From NCBI GenBank assembly GCA_022578605.1, contig MU394099.1, positions 124,391 through 188,390 on the forward strand: a stretch of 64,000 nucleotides of DNA. Reading direction: 5' to 3'. Position 1 is the stretch's first letter. Each line of letters starts with the position of its first letter. This document shows, one piece after another, positions 11,231 through 23,096 of the stretch. Source of the stretch: Camillea tinctor (taxonomy: Eukaryota; Ascomycota; Sordariomycetes; Xylariales; Xylariaceae). Below the pieces are notes generated by a model that searched no databases, had not been told where the DNA came from, and saw only the letters and a program-made list of their open reading frames with translations. Made by a program: the position numbers and the translations under genes.

Positions 11231-12033
11231 ACTCACCACATATCGCATCTAAAAGGTAGCATAAAAACCACATTCACAAAAAAAGTTATATAAAAAAAAT
11301 GAACGCCCCTTTATTTATGCGTATGATGCGTATGACGAATGTGTGAGTGATATCAATTCCCATTTCCTTTTCCTTCTTATCTTATCCCCCCTGATCTTTT
11401 CCCTTCTTACTTTATCTCTCTTATTTTTTGCGTTGCTTTGCTTGCTTATGGCCTTTTTTTTCTACTTCTCTCTCTCTGTCCGTCTCTCTCAAAAAACCAA
11501 AGAAAGACAAACCACATACACACAAATCAATCATCGTCGGGAGTAGAGAAAAAAAAAAAGGTCCTAAAATGGGGGGGGAAAAATTGTGAATTTATCATTT
11601 CCCTCCTTTCCTCCCCCTTCCTCTTCCTTCCTTCCTTCCTTTTCTTTTGCTTCTCGTAGAAAATAAACCCCTTCCCCCGTCGACTTGGCTAATAAAAAAG
11701 ACCAGAGAAAAAAAAAAAAAATACATGTCGACTTTATTTAATGCTTTACGTATCCCTTTCCCTTTGTTTCCCCTCCCCCCCTGCCTTTCCTTCGCCCCTG
11801 TAATAAACGCCAGATGCCATGCAAATGATCTTGGGTAGTAGTAAAGAAGTTATAATGCACATAAAAAAGAAGCGAAGTTTGGGGGAATTTAGAGAAAAGA
11901 TAAGTGAAAAAAAAAACCGTAGACGATTGCACGTTGGTATATGTGTGTATGCGTGCGTGTTAGTCTCCGAGATTATTAAAAAAAAAAAAGGGAGACAACA
12001 AATATTAAAGGAGGGAAAATAAATTGAGATCCT

Positions 12034-14169
12034 TTAGTGGTAGTTGTGTTGCTGAGGGGTGGGAGTGCGCAAGTTGCCGTAACCAGGGAGAAACTCGGGC
12101 ACGATACCGGAGCGCAGGTCATTCCGGCGGCCGAGGGGCTGGTAGTGCATCTGGCTCGAGCCTAGATGGTATTCCGAGAGCGGAATCGAGGGAGGCGGGT
12201 TCAGGAGAGTGTTGACCCGGCGAACGGGCTTGTATGGGCTGGCGCGCTGCTGTAGGTAGACCGAGGGAGAGTTCGACACGGGCGTGTGCGTGGCGAACGG
12301 TTCGGCCAATGGCGATGAGCCAAATGCGGCCATTCCACTAGGACTGTGTCGCTTGGTAGGCGTACCAAAGTTCGAGGGCATGACGTAAGAGGGCGTCTGT
12401 GGTCCGCATGTCGCCAGGATCGGTCCCTGGGGCGCCCACGAGGTGGTCGTAGCCGGATACACCGTAGACATCGCTCGAACGCCGGCACCCAGGGGCGGCA
12501 GCGATACCACTGGCTGTGAAGAAAAGCTCGTCGGTGGGTACGCAGGAGCGGGCGTGGTTTGGCTGGTATCGAGGGTAAGGTGAGGTACCGGCAGACGAAC
12601 GGATTCGGAAGCCGTAGCCTGTCGGTTAGGCTGAACTATCGTCATGGTAGGTTGACGGGGCAGTCTCTTCGCAGCCGGCTCGACGGAATCGCAGCCCTCC
12701 AAACTTCTCTTCCGCACAAGCGGGTATCCCAGGCTCGGCTTGGCTGATAGGGGCGACACGGATGGCGTGGGGTGGTAGTTGCTGGGCCAGTTCTGGCTCT
12801 GGATGGCGGCACTAGGTGAGTAGGCGGCGGCGAGGGCGGGCGTGGGGATCTGTACGGTCGAGGGGATGACGTTGGTAGGCGAGGGCAGCGGGGAGGTGAA
12901 TCGGCCTCCGGTGGGCGACAGCGTGACCGGCGCAGGCTGAGCCTGTCGAGCTCGTTCCTCTATCTTGGCCCTGGCGCAGTATTCGTGGTAGCAAGCCAAC
13001 TTCTTCAACCAGTCCTGCCATTGCTCCTTCGACGTCAACAGTCCGTACCGCATGTTACTCAAGAACTCGACTTCCATGACGTGAATTTCCTTGACCGAGA
13101 TACCAGACACCTCCGCCCAGGTCTTGTTAGTGTAGGTGTTGTCGTCCAAGACTGTTATGGGTTTTCTGTTAGTAAACGTGCGTGCGTACCCTCCATGTTA
13201 ATATCACTTGTACTTGGACTTAGACTTACACTTGTTGCCCAGCATCAATGCTACGGTGAGGAGTCGGTATTCGCTGCCAGGGTTGCCATTCACTTTCGGG
13301 TTCGTTCTCTTCAGTCGGTACACGAATAGCAGCGCTAGAAGCACCACGTTCTGGGTAACCTGCGTCGTCGAGAGAATGCCGTGTACCCATTTCTTGTACG
13401 CGGGGCATGGCTCGGTATACTTGGAGAGGGCGGGTAGCGACTCGGACGATCGACGGGTCTTGATCTGCTCGGCGGCGTATATCGTATCCATGGTTTCGAA
13501 CCAGAAGAAGCATGTCATCTGATGAGGCCATGTTGGTTAGCTTTAGCTACTACTAGAAAGCGCATTGGCACTCACCTGAGCTGCGAAGTCATCGAGGCTT
13601 CCACCGTGGGGGCTGATGCATTGTGGTAGCTGCAGACTGTGCGTTACCATGGTCGATTCCCTCCTAGAAACAGTCCCTTCCGAGTGTACACTCAAGCTGC
13701 CGGTCGAAGCTGGTGTAGAGGGTCTCGTGGATTGCCGCGAGGATACCGAGTTGGGCTGAGTGGTGAGAGTGGATGAGGAATGCGCCGGTGGCGGCTGTAT
13801 TATCTGGGTGTGAGTATGTGTCTGAGTATGTGTCTGCGGTTGACGGTAGGATGGTTGCGGTTGGTACTGCGTCCTCGAGTAGGGGGTTGTCCGACTCGTC
13901 GGCATGGCAGAAGTGGGTTGTCTTGCCAGGGCCACATGGCTGTCGTAGGTGTTGGCCATAATGGGATGTTGGTAGACGGTACTCATGTTGACCTCGGCGG
14001 GAGGCGTTCGAAGACCACCCGTGTAAAAGGCAGTCCCGTCGGCCAGAGAGGTTTCTTGCACCTTCTTGAGGTTCAATGGCGGGGGGATGTACCGTGCTGG
14101 GTAACCGGCCGAGTACGTGGGAGAAGGAGGAAGTAGGCGAAAGCTCGACGGGAGGACGGCCGAAGACAT
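12034..14169 (-). CDS. cyclin-like protein, Clg1/Pho85-type cyclin
   Basis: Three exons: 14169-13576, 13518-13230 and 13151-12034 (594 + 289 + 1118 nt), giving 666 aa. The introns of 57 and 78 bp have GTGAGT and GTAAGT donors and CAG acceptors, and the frame closes. The N-terminal ~190 aa are Pro/Ser/Thr/Gln-rich and disordered, with a QTHTQTHTHTQ stretch. The cyclin box spans the exon junctions (residues about 195-345): [76 protein letters not shown] (read in two pieces) and EVEFLSNMRYGL. The remaining ~320 aa are a low-complexity Ser/Pro-rich tail with scattered SP sites. This matches fungal Clg1-like proteins, which bind a Pho85/CDK5-type kinase; another Pcl-type assignment is possible. 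It is followed upstream by an exceptionally long gene-free region. Confidence 0.85.
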
Positions 14170-16910
14170 GTGGGTTAGGAGTAGAGTAGGTGGAGGAGTG
14201 AAGAGGAATATGAGGATGAGGATGAGGATTAAGGGAGCCTCGGATTATAAGAGGGGGGAGGAAGTAAGTAAGTGAATGACTGAGGAATTCTGTGGTGTAG
14301 TCCCGCCAACTTATTCCACTAGTGGGTGTGTGTCTGTAAGTTGAAGTTGACGGTTGACAGTTGAGTGGGAGACGTGATGCAGACGTGTAACCCCTTGGCT
14401 AATGCTGGTTCAAAGAGAAATCGATCTCGTAGTTGACATGTCCGTGTTCCAAGCTCGCTTTTTCTCGATTCGTTTGCGTTGTGTTGCGTTGCGTCAGTGT
14501 GTATTATTATCTTCCTCTCTTTTTTTTTTCCTTTTTCCCCTCGTTTCTTCCACACCTTTTTACCACTGCCTGCTGTTGCAAAAAGGGTATGGGCGTTGGT
14601 ATTCTTCTTTTCCCGGTCGATGACGATATGTTGGTACAAGTGAAGGAAATTAAATTTAAAGAAAGAGAGAAATAAAAATAAAAAAAGAAATAGAAGAATA
14701 AGAGAGAGAGAGAGAACAAGAAAATAGAATTAACCGATCATCTGCTATTGCCCATATTCGAACTGTATAGATTAGTAGAGGGTTTTTTTCTTCTATTATT
14801 CACCGTAAAGTAGAAGAATAATGAAAAAAAAGCCCAAAACTAAAAGAAGGAGAGTTGAGTATGGTGAAGTGGTTGAAAGAGAGTTCGTTTCTTTTCTTCC
14901 TTCCTTCGTCTTTTCTTCTTTTTTTAACTTTCCGTTCTCATAAACCCATTCAACCAGTGAGTGGGGAATGTCTCTTCTTTTTTGCTTTTTTCTTTCTTGT
15001 TTAATTCCTGTTGTTGACAAGAGAATGGCGGTAGTGATGGTTGAAGTGGTGGTAGTAGTACTACTAGTAGTACTAATAAGTCGTTTGTCGTGATAGTGTT
15101 GATGGTGATGGATTTTGATAGGTGGTTTTGGTTGGTCGAACGAAAAAAAAAAAAGACTTATACACCACCCTGTTGCCGGGGGGTCGTTGGGGTATATGAT
15201 ATGTAATTCTTTGCTTCGTCAACGTCTTTCAAGAAAAATTAAGTCTTTCTCAGGATTGCGGGTGTTCGTGTTCACTTCGTTCGGTTAGTTGAGCTCCTGG
15301 AACCGGAAAGGGGAATCCAATTGACACCTTTCTTGGAGGGGGTAGTCAGGTAATATACAATGCAATAGCCAAGTTACGAATGTTCTAGGTAAGGTATGAT
15401 GAAGACATGGTGTGGCATGTAACTTGTTGACCAGGTGTGTGGTGTACCAAGTGACTTTGACTTACACTAACAGGAACAACAGGAACAGGCATAGGCATGG
15501 GAGAGGAAGAGAGGGGGGGGGTGTGGAGGGTGGAAGGGGGGTTTCATGGGACATGGGAATAATAGGAATAGCTTCCCAAGTGATGTAGTGTAAGTCAATA
15601 GGTCAATAAGGTCAATAGGTATAGGTATAGGGTGTATTGTAGGTAGTACAGGTTAGTTAGTAGTTAGTAGGTTAGGTACGTACCTACCAGTTACGATACA
15701 ATTACATTGCATACTAATACCAATACTTAGTACTTTCCCGTTTTCCGCATCCGCATTCAAATGTACAAAGGTACAAACAAACCATTCTTTTTCATTAAAT
15801 ACATTAACACAATTAACACTAGTTGGAATTACCTACCTATTATAAGTGACTACTCCGTATATAGATAGTTCTAGGGTAAAGTTGTAAGTGTCAGGTTTGA
15901 ATGGCCAGATTGAGACTGGTCTGGGTAGGCTGGACTGGGCTGGGGGGTCTGGCCGCAGCTGGTTGGCTGAATGTATCTTGTATGCGTATTATGTATGGGC
16001 TGTATGGGCTGGGCTGTATGGATGTGTAGGATAAGGATGGGCTTTGCTGGCTCACCACCGATCCAACTAAGCCTCTGATTGGTAGTCCATCCTACAACCT
16101 TGCGTCGCTCGTGAGTGGACGAGCTGACCGTCAATACACACACACACATATACATAACCTACATTACATCGATACATCAATTCCCTTTTATTTTTCAACA
16201 CTCATTATACGCATACGCATACACATACATCTACACACACACCCCCCAGACTTGGCTGTATGGGGACTTTGAGATGGGTCATGACAATGAACCTACCTAA
16301 CCTAAACTAGATCATTCTCTTGCTCTTTTTCTTTTTTTCTTGTTGCATGGGACTCATGTGGATGAGGGTGTAAGTCTACATGTGTGGGTGTGTGGATGGG
16401 AATCTAAAGGGAAGGGATAAACCAAAAAAGACAAAAACGTACAACATGTGTGCATTGAATGTTGTATGAGTGTGTCCAGTATTAGTGTGAATGAGGTGTT
16501 ATAAAAAAAAGATTGTTTAAAAAAAAAGATCAAGCATATATGGTGTGGTTCGTATGTTAATGGTTTATGTGGGCCAATGGTCTTTACCTACAGGATTACT
16601 GGCTACGGGCTACAGGCTACGGACCAAGAAGAAGGTACTACATACTATACAGGTAAAGGAAGGGTCAAGGAGACAGTAGGCTGATATATGTAAGTATGTA
16701 TGTAGGTATGTATGTACACACGGGTATGTGATTGTGCAAGCCGTGCAAAGGGAAGACGGAAAATCTACATGGAATACAGTAGTGTACAGTATGTACACAC
16801 ACTACCTTACATGTAAGGTTTTGAACTGACAATTCGAACCTGGCCAGGTGGGGTATCGAATAAAAAGGAAGGGGCGCAACTCTGGTTGTACCTAGGTAGG
16901 CAGTGAAAGT

Positions 16911-16928
16911 GAGAGAGAGAGAGAGAGA
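16911..16928 (+). repeat. (GA)n microsatellite
   Basis: Eight or nine GA units followed by an A-run. Noncoding. Confidence 0.8.
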
Positions 16929-17291
16929 AAAAATATACGTGAAAGGTCAAAGCATTGAACCCTGTAAAGCCAAACTTAGTGTACGCACATAGGTAGGTAG
17001 GTACAGTAGGTCAAGTCAGGGGCGTGCAGATTTAAGGTGGATACAAGCGCGCGCATGGAAAATAGTGTGGCACAATAAGTATAGTGGGGTTATTCGATGG
17101 AGCAGCAAAGTGGGCGTGTCGTAGTATATGTGTACATACCTAGGTACATACCTAGGTAGCGCGTGTAAGTGATGGTTATAATAGTAATAACGAGCATATG
17201 CAAGGAAAAGGAAAGCAGTAAAAAAACCGAGAGGGAAACCGAAGTCTGAGGATGCTGGATAGACACACACACACACGCATATACATACACG

Positions 17292-17310
17292 CTGACTGAC
17301 TGACTGACTG
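17292..17310 (+). repeat. (CTGA)n microsatellite
   Basis: Four to five copies of CTGA directly after an (AC)n/ATAC tract at about 17262-17290. Noncoding. Confidence 0.75.
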
Positions 17311-18018
17311 GCATGGAACTAAGAAAAGTAAGATGGCTCCATTATTTATCTAAACCTACGCCCCCTTTCCCTTTTGCAGTTTTTTTTCTTTCCTTTTCAT
17401 TTATTTTAGCTCGTTACGGCATGACACCCTAGGGGACTACAGTGCCCTGTCTTTTCTTGCCTTACCTACACTGCCAACCTATATATGGATAACCTTTCCT
17501 TTTTCCCCATTTAAATGCCTAGTATAGTATCATCTACTCCATATCTTAGCCTGCTATTGACCTTTTATAACTACCCAGGTTAATGACGAATGTCTTTAAA
17601 TGGCAGTCTCTTTTTAAATTGTCTCCTTGGGATTCACTATGCAGTTCAGTATTCAATAAATCATCTATCTATCGGAACGTAATGAATAAATAAAACAATA
17701 TCAAAGAAAGGTGGGTTCAAAGGGAATAAGGGACAATAAAACAAGTACCTAAAGAGATAAGTTGTCTTCCTGCGTAAATAGGTGCGTAGGTAGGTAAGAA
17801 GTAAGTATCTATGTAGTGTAGTGGAATTAACGAATTATCCCGACTATTAGGCCATGGCACGGGATAGTGAACCATGCACGTGTTAGTTGCTTGCTTGCTT
17901 TCATACAAACCTCATACTTGGCCTAGGGACCCGTATAATTTTAATCCGCGTAATGAAATTGTTGGGCTAAGGCACATCAATACATACCTAGTATTTATCC
18001 AAGTAAGTAGTAATCAAG

Positions 18019-18041
18019 TGCGTGCGTACGTACGTACGTAT
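18019..18041 (+). repeat. (CGTA)n microsatellite
   Basis: GTGCGTGCG followed by CGTACGTACGTA. The unit is itself part of a palindrome, so the tract can form a cruciform. Noncoding. Confidence 0.75.
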
Positions 18042-20138
18042 TAAGTGAAGTCTACCTAGGTGGTAGGTAGTAGTGTACTAGGTTAGCAGGTATAATCCAT
18101 ATATGGGGACCACCAACTACTATGTACTTAAGTCACTTACTTACTGACTTGCCTAGCGAACATGGAACGGATATACGGGATATGCGCGACCAGGGGGGGC
18201 AGGGAAAGACCGCTATTACCGTAATCCGTAAGATCCCCTGCAGACCGTGTTTACAACTACCTTAGTGTAGCGTAAAACGACGCACGAATTGGCCCCCCCT
18301 TCCCTTTCCCTTCCCCTCCAATATCGAAAAACCCACCTAGCACTAAAATACGTAGAAAAGTTTATCATTTGCAGGTGTCAAAACGTGTAAGCCGTGTTGT
18401 AAGTGGATGGAGAATACGGTCAGTTTTGGATATTGATAGATGATAGTGATAAAAAAAAAGACGGAGGCCTGCCGCCCGTCTACCTTGGATACCGAGAGAA
18501 AAGAAGAGAAATAGTTGGTTCGTCCGCGGCTACGAAAGATGAGACTTGGTGATGGGTTTCCATCGGGACTGATGCAAGATGCCTTTGGTCTTGTCTCTTT
18601 TTTCTTCATGACCCTTTTTTTTGTTGCCTCCCTATCTTTTGTCCTTGTCCCCTATACTAGTGTATTATGTACATAACATGTTTCAAGGAAAGGTTATATG
18701 TGTGTAAAGTATACGTGAGAGAGAGAAAAAAAGGATACATGACAATGACTGTGTTGTATGGTGGTATGGTGTGTACTACTTAGGCAGGTAGGTGAGTATG
18801 TAACTAACAAAAAAGGCTGAACAATAATAAGAATCATATAATATAAAAAAGGCGTATCCCTATATAGAAAGATACGGAATATCCCATCGTGTTGCGCCGT
18901 GGTGCGTCGTAATGTAGGTTGTATGGATATGGATATGTGTGTAAGTGTTTGGTGTATGTTCCATCTCGGTTTCCTTGATTAACCATCTTTTGGTGTGAAA
19001 TAAACGCAGGCATTTTTATGGGGATGCCTAAGACGGAAGCTTATTACAATAAAAAAAATTCATTGAAACGGAACAAGTGGTTGGTTGAAAGAGGTAAGTA
19101 TGTGGGGGGTTAGGATAGGGGAACAAGGGGGTGAAATGGGTGTGTGTTTAGCTTTCAAACGGTAGCGACAAAGTGAAAGTGACGGCGGCAATAGCATCAG
19201 CTATCAGTACAGCATACGAGAATATGAGTAATGGTAGGAACCTAGGCATGTATGTGGAGATTGAAATGGATTAGGGATTAGAAAGGTATCTATGTTGTGG
19301 TGGGTTGCTCTGGAGCTGAGCTTGAGCCTGAGCCTGAGCACACTAATAATAAAGGTGATCGCCGCGAACAGAACAGTGGTTATTAGGCTCTGTTTTAGTG
19401 AGATAAGCTCTGTCTATAACTAAAGCTTTAGCGTACTTTGGGTATATGTGGTGCACGCTGAAGTGTAGTGTAGTAGTGTACTACTGCTTGCCCCGATAAT
19501 AAAACTTTTCTCTTATTTCTTTCTTTATGTGGCTCTACTTTACTTAATACACCCCTCTCTTCTCTATTTTTTAACTTTGTTTTTCCCTTTTTCCTTTTTT
19601 TTTCTAGACACTCCCCATTAATTACTCCGTAATGCGCATCCCTTTCTTCCTTTTACCACCACTAACACTACCGTATCTTAGGTGCTTTCACTACCTATAC
19701 TAGGTTAGCCCCCACTCCACCGGTCACCCCCGTCTTCCCTCATTCCCACTTATACAACATTTTCAGCTCTCATCCAATCAATTTACTCACTTCAGCTTGG
19801 TTTGATCAAGGAAATCCTGTCCACCTGTGTGTATTGATAAAAAAAAAAGGAACCCTCTAAAAGTTCCATCTTCCCAACTAACGACACATGCTGTAATAAT
19901 GAAACCCCGCTGTTCCGCGTGTGTCTTCCTAGCGCCCAATTTCGATTTCGTGCCTGCAATTCACGCACAAGTCGTTGAGAAACTTACAAACTACCCTAGG
20001 TATCTCTCTTATAGTAGGGTGGTATTGGAAATACATTGTACATAACCACTGCATGACATGTAAATGTAGTGTAGTTAGTTAAGTGGCGGTGTTACTGACA
20101 TCGAACTTATATAGTAGCAGTACATGCGCAGCATATAC

Positions 20139-20195
20139 ATACTTACATTTACACTCACACTTATACTTATACTTACACTTACACCTACACTTTAC
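20139..20195 (+). repeat. degenerate hexanucleotide array (ACTTAY/ACACTT)n
   Basis: About nine imperfect copies of ACTTAC, ACTTAT or ACACTT on the plus strand. It is not the fungal telomere repeat (TTAGGG/CCCTAA), so an internal telomere is not implied. Confidence 0.6.
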
Positions 20196-21726
20196 CTAGT
20201 GTATGTACAATATTCAGCTCGGTTCCAGTCCGCTGCAATAGCAAGCATCAGCAAAAATCCCTAACCAGGTTTATGTTTTCAGGTTGATGGTTTAGCATTT
20301 GCCAGACAGCACGAGTTAGACAAGAAGGATTCGCCCTTCCTCATCCCTCTCTGCCGGTGGCACCCCCTTGACCGGAACGCTTGTCTCTTACTCCTTAGGT
20401 AAACGCCTACGGGACTATGTTATATCTGTGCATGTGTGTGTGCGCGCATGCGTGTGAGTTTGCGTAAAGATGGTGCAACCCCCTAGTCAGATATAATGGA
20501 TACGTATTGTGTGTGAGTGAGCGTGAATGTGAATGTGTATGTGTATGATGCTACCGCTGCTTGTCTCTTGGCTTTTCCCATTTACACTAACAGCAGCATA
20601 AGGTATCCTAAAAGAGGATCGTCAGCCCGGTGGATTGTGGCTCATGGGAACAAGAGAGAAAAAAAAAGTCATTAAATGTCCCGCAAATCCAGACCGCGGC
20701 AAACATGGAATTAAAACGGGAAAAGAGAAGGGAAAAGGAAAAAGTTAATAATGGACGCGGAACGCCGACGCGACGGTCTTGAAGCCGTCTCGTTCTCCAC
20801 TCCCTTAGGTTATTACAACTAATTCTTTGGGCATGTAAGTGATCGGGATCAAGTAGCCAGGTAGTCAGCATCAGGAGTATGGTATTATGTGTACCGAGTG
20901 GATGATGATGGCAATAAACCCATACAAACCTGTGATTGATTCATAATAATAGCATCTAACTTACATTATCCAGGGGTTATCAAAAAGGAAGAGAAAGGGA
21001 AATTTATCCACTCCTCTCACGCGATTTAGAGGGATTTATTAGGGTGCCTATTCTCATGCACGCATGTGTAAGTGCATATGCCAAAAAGAAAAAGAAAAGA
21101 AAAAAGAAGGTCAACTTCGGCCCTGACGTTATCGTTACTTTGCCATTTCTCCGCGTACGGCATTCATATCCGCAAAGTGACGTTTTGGAGTTGTTTTAAT
21201 AATTAGAGGTGTTGAGACTGGTCGAAATATCCGTCCGTACATATCTCAAAGTGGCTAAACCTAACCACTACTTTTCACATACATGGTTTTTTTTTAGGTG
21301 GCATGTTACTCTATCAACTTCTTGACGAGATTGTCTAATAAGTCGGGGGACCCCCTCCCCTTGGTGCGCAGGCGACCCAGTCTCAGGTAGGCAATAATTG
21401 TCAGGACAATCGAAAGGCCAATAACGTGTTTCGGCAAATCCTCGTTGAGAGCCTCTCCCCATGCGGTTAAAGACCAATATACAATGTACATATATAGACG
21501 CAGACTAGAATAAGAAGTCCGAGTTACATCAGCTTGGAAGCTCCAGCTTGTCAAGGATACGGTTCAATGAATCCCCACTCTACGAGAGAGATCGTTGATG
21601 TGATGTGAAAGAAAGAAGGAGAAAGAACAAATGAGATACCCGGATATTAGTTTGGATAGTTTCATTCATGATGCCCACATTGGAAGAAGGCAACAAAAAA
21701 GAAGTGGATTGCAACAGTGACATGAA

Positions 21727-21749
21727 TGGTTTGGTTTGGTTTGGTTTGG
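21727..21749 (+). repeat. (GGTTT)n pentanucleotide repeat
   Basis: Four perfect copies of GGTTT ending in GGG. It lies in the gene desert. Confidence 0.8.
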
Positions 21750-23055
21750 GTCGATAATACGTCTAGACTATTCGAGAGGTACATCTTTCTAAACAACAAG
21801 GACAAGGGCAGCTTGTTTCTTTCGGTTTTTTTTTTTTCTCTTTGATGATACCAACGATACCCAAGTCCTACCTCTCGTCTGCATGTATGAATACCTGGTA
21901 CCAATGATACCAAATTGATTATGATATGTACGGAAAACTACGGTAGAAACGACGAACGTCGTAGGATGGCCAGGCAACCGGTAGGACATGTGAATGATCG
22001 CCTCCTCGTCAAATAACCCCCCAGCGGGCAGCACATGCATTATTGATCTCCCACAGCCTGACAACTCGGATCGGGTAAAACCAGGGCAAAGGAAGCAACA
22101 TTTATCGCCTTCGGTTGGGCTGGAAACGAAAGAGAGACAGGAAAGTACAGGATGCTACTATAATGCGAAAAAGGGGATTTGAATGACTGATGTTTGGTTT
22201 CGTTCATTCTAATAGCTCACATGATTCGAGCCGGGCGTCAAACAAGACAGATGATTCCTGGGTCTTCATGCTTCCTTTCACTTGATACCGGCATCATGGT
22301 TATGCCAAGACAAAAGAAAAAGAGGTCTTGAACACATGTATATTTCTAGGATAGGTAAGGGCAAGGTCACATATAATCCGAGTAGGTATCCTAAACTGCA
22401 ACCACACTAGGAACACACCCCCCCCTTTTCTCTTTTTGGGGGGGCTTGGGCATTCCCGGAATCAGGGGGTACGGCACGCCGAAGGGATGGGATGGGTTGA
22501 GTGGATGGATGCGGAGAGGTCCACAATCCGAGAGGGGGAGGGGGGAAAATTGAACCGTCTTTAATACTACTGCTGAAGTAGGTCATGTACCTATCTACCT
22601 AGAGATTATAGCTCGTCGGTAGGAAATTCCACATGTTGGATAGCTGCATCTCCAGACTGACGGAGGAACGTGATTGATTCGGTAATGATGATGCTGAAGG
22701 AGTTAGGAGTGAGGAGGAGACTTCAGCTATGCTAGGGGAAGGGGGGGTCTCGGGGAGCACTACCTAGTGGAAAACAAAATAAAAATATAATATGTACCTA
22801 ACACTACATAAAATAGGAGCAATGAAGATAGAAATTCGCTCCTCTTCGTGACCACCAACCCAGCCCTGAGACCACTTGATCATCGTCGGGAGGTGGTGTT
22901 CCACAGCTACACTAAAAGGGCCATCCATACATAATACCTACATATGTCCTATCCATCCATCGCAGGGCTCATGACAAGGCGAAGATGCTAGTCAGTGTCA
23001 GTCGGTGGAAGCCTTATTAGTTCCGTCCTATCCTGCCTATCCGCCCTTTCTTGCC

Positions 23056-23058
<3 letters not shown>

Positions 23059-23093
<35 letters not shown>
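23059..23093 (+). repeat. (GT)17 microsatellite
   Basis: An uninterrupted GT dinucleotide tract of about 35 bp. It is one of the longest perfect dinucleotide runs in the window and a potential length-polymorphic marker. Confidence 0.9.

Positions 23094-23096
<3 letters not shown>

Larger units (their letters stand above)
8592..12033. other. intergenic region, low complexity increasing rightwards
   Basis: No gene recognised in about 3.4 kb. The left part (8.6-9.9 kb) is AT-rich, being the 5' flank of the HET gene. From about 10.4 kb the sequence becomes a patchwork of A-runs, pyrimidine tracts and short tandem repeats, which leads into the 3' flank of the cyclin gene. Short frames here encode Phe/Leu/Ser-rich low-complexity peptides and are not considered real. 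Confidence 0.6.

Noticed and set aside
16820..16860. GGTTCGAATTG on the minus strand, resembling a tRNA box B
   Set aside because: No box A or cloverleaf can be built around it.
20139..20195. Internal telomere-like array
   Set aside because: The units are ACTTAC/ACACTT, not TTAGGG or CCCTAA, and are irregular.
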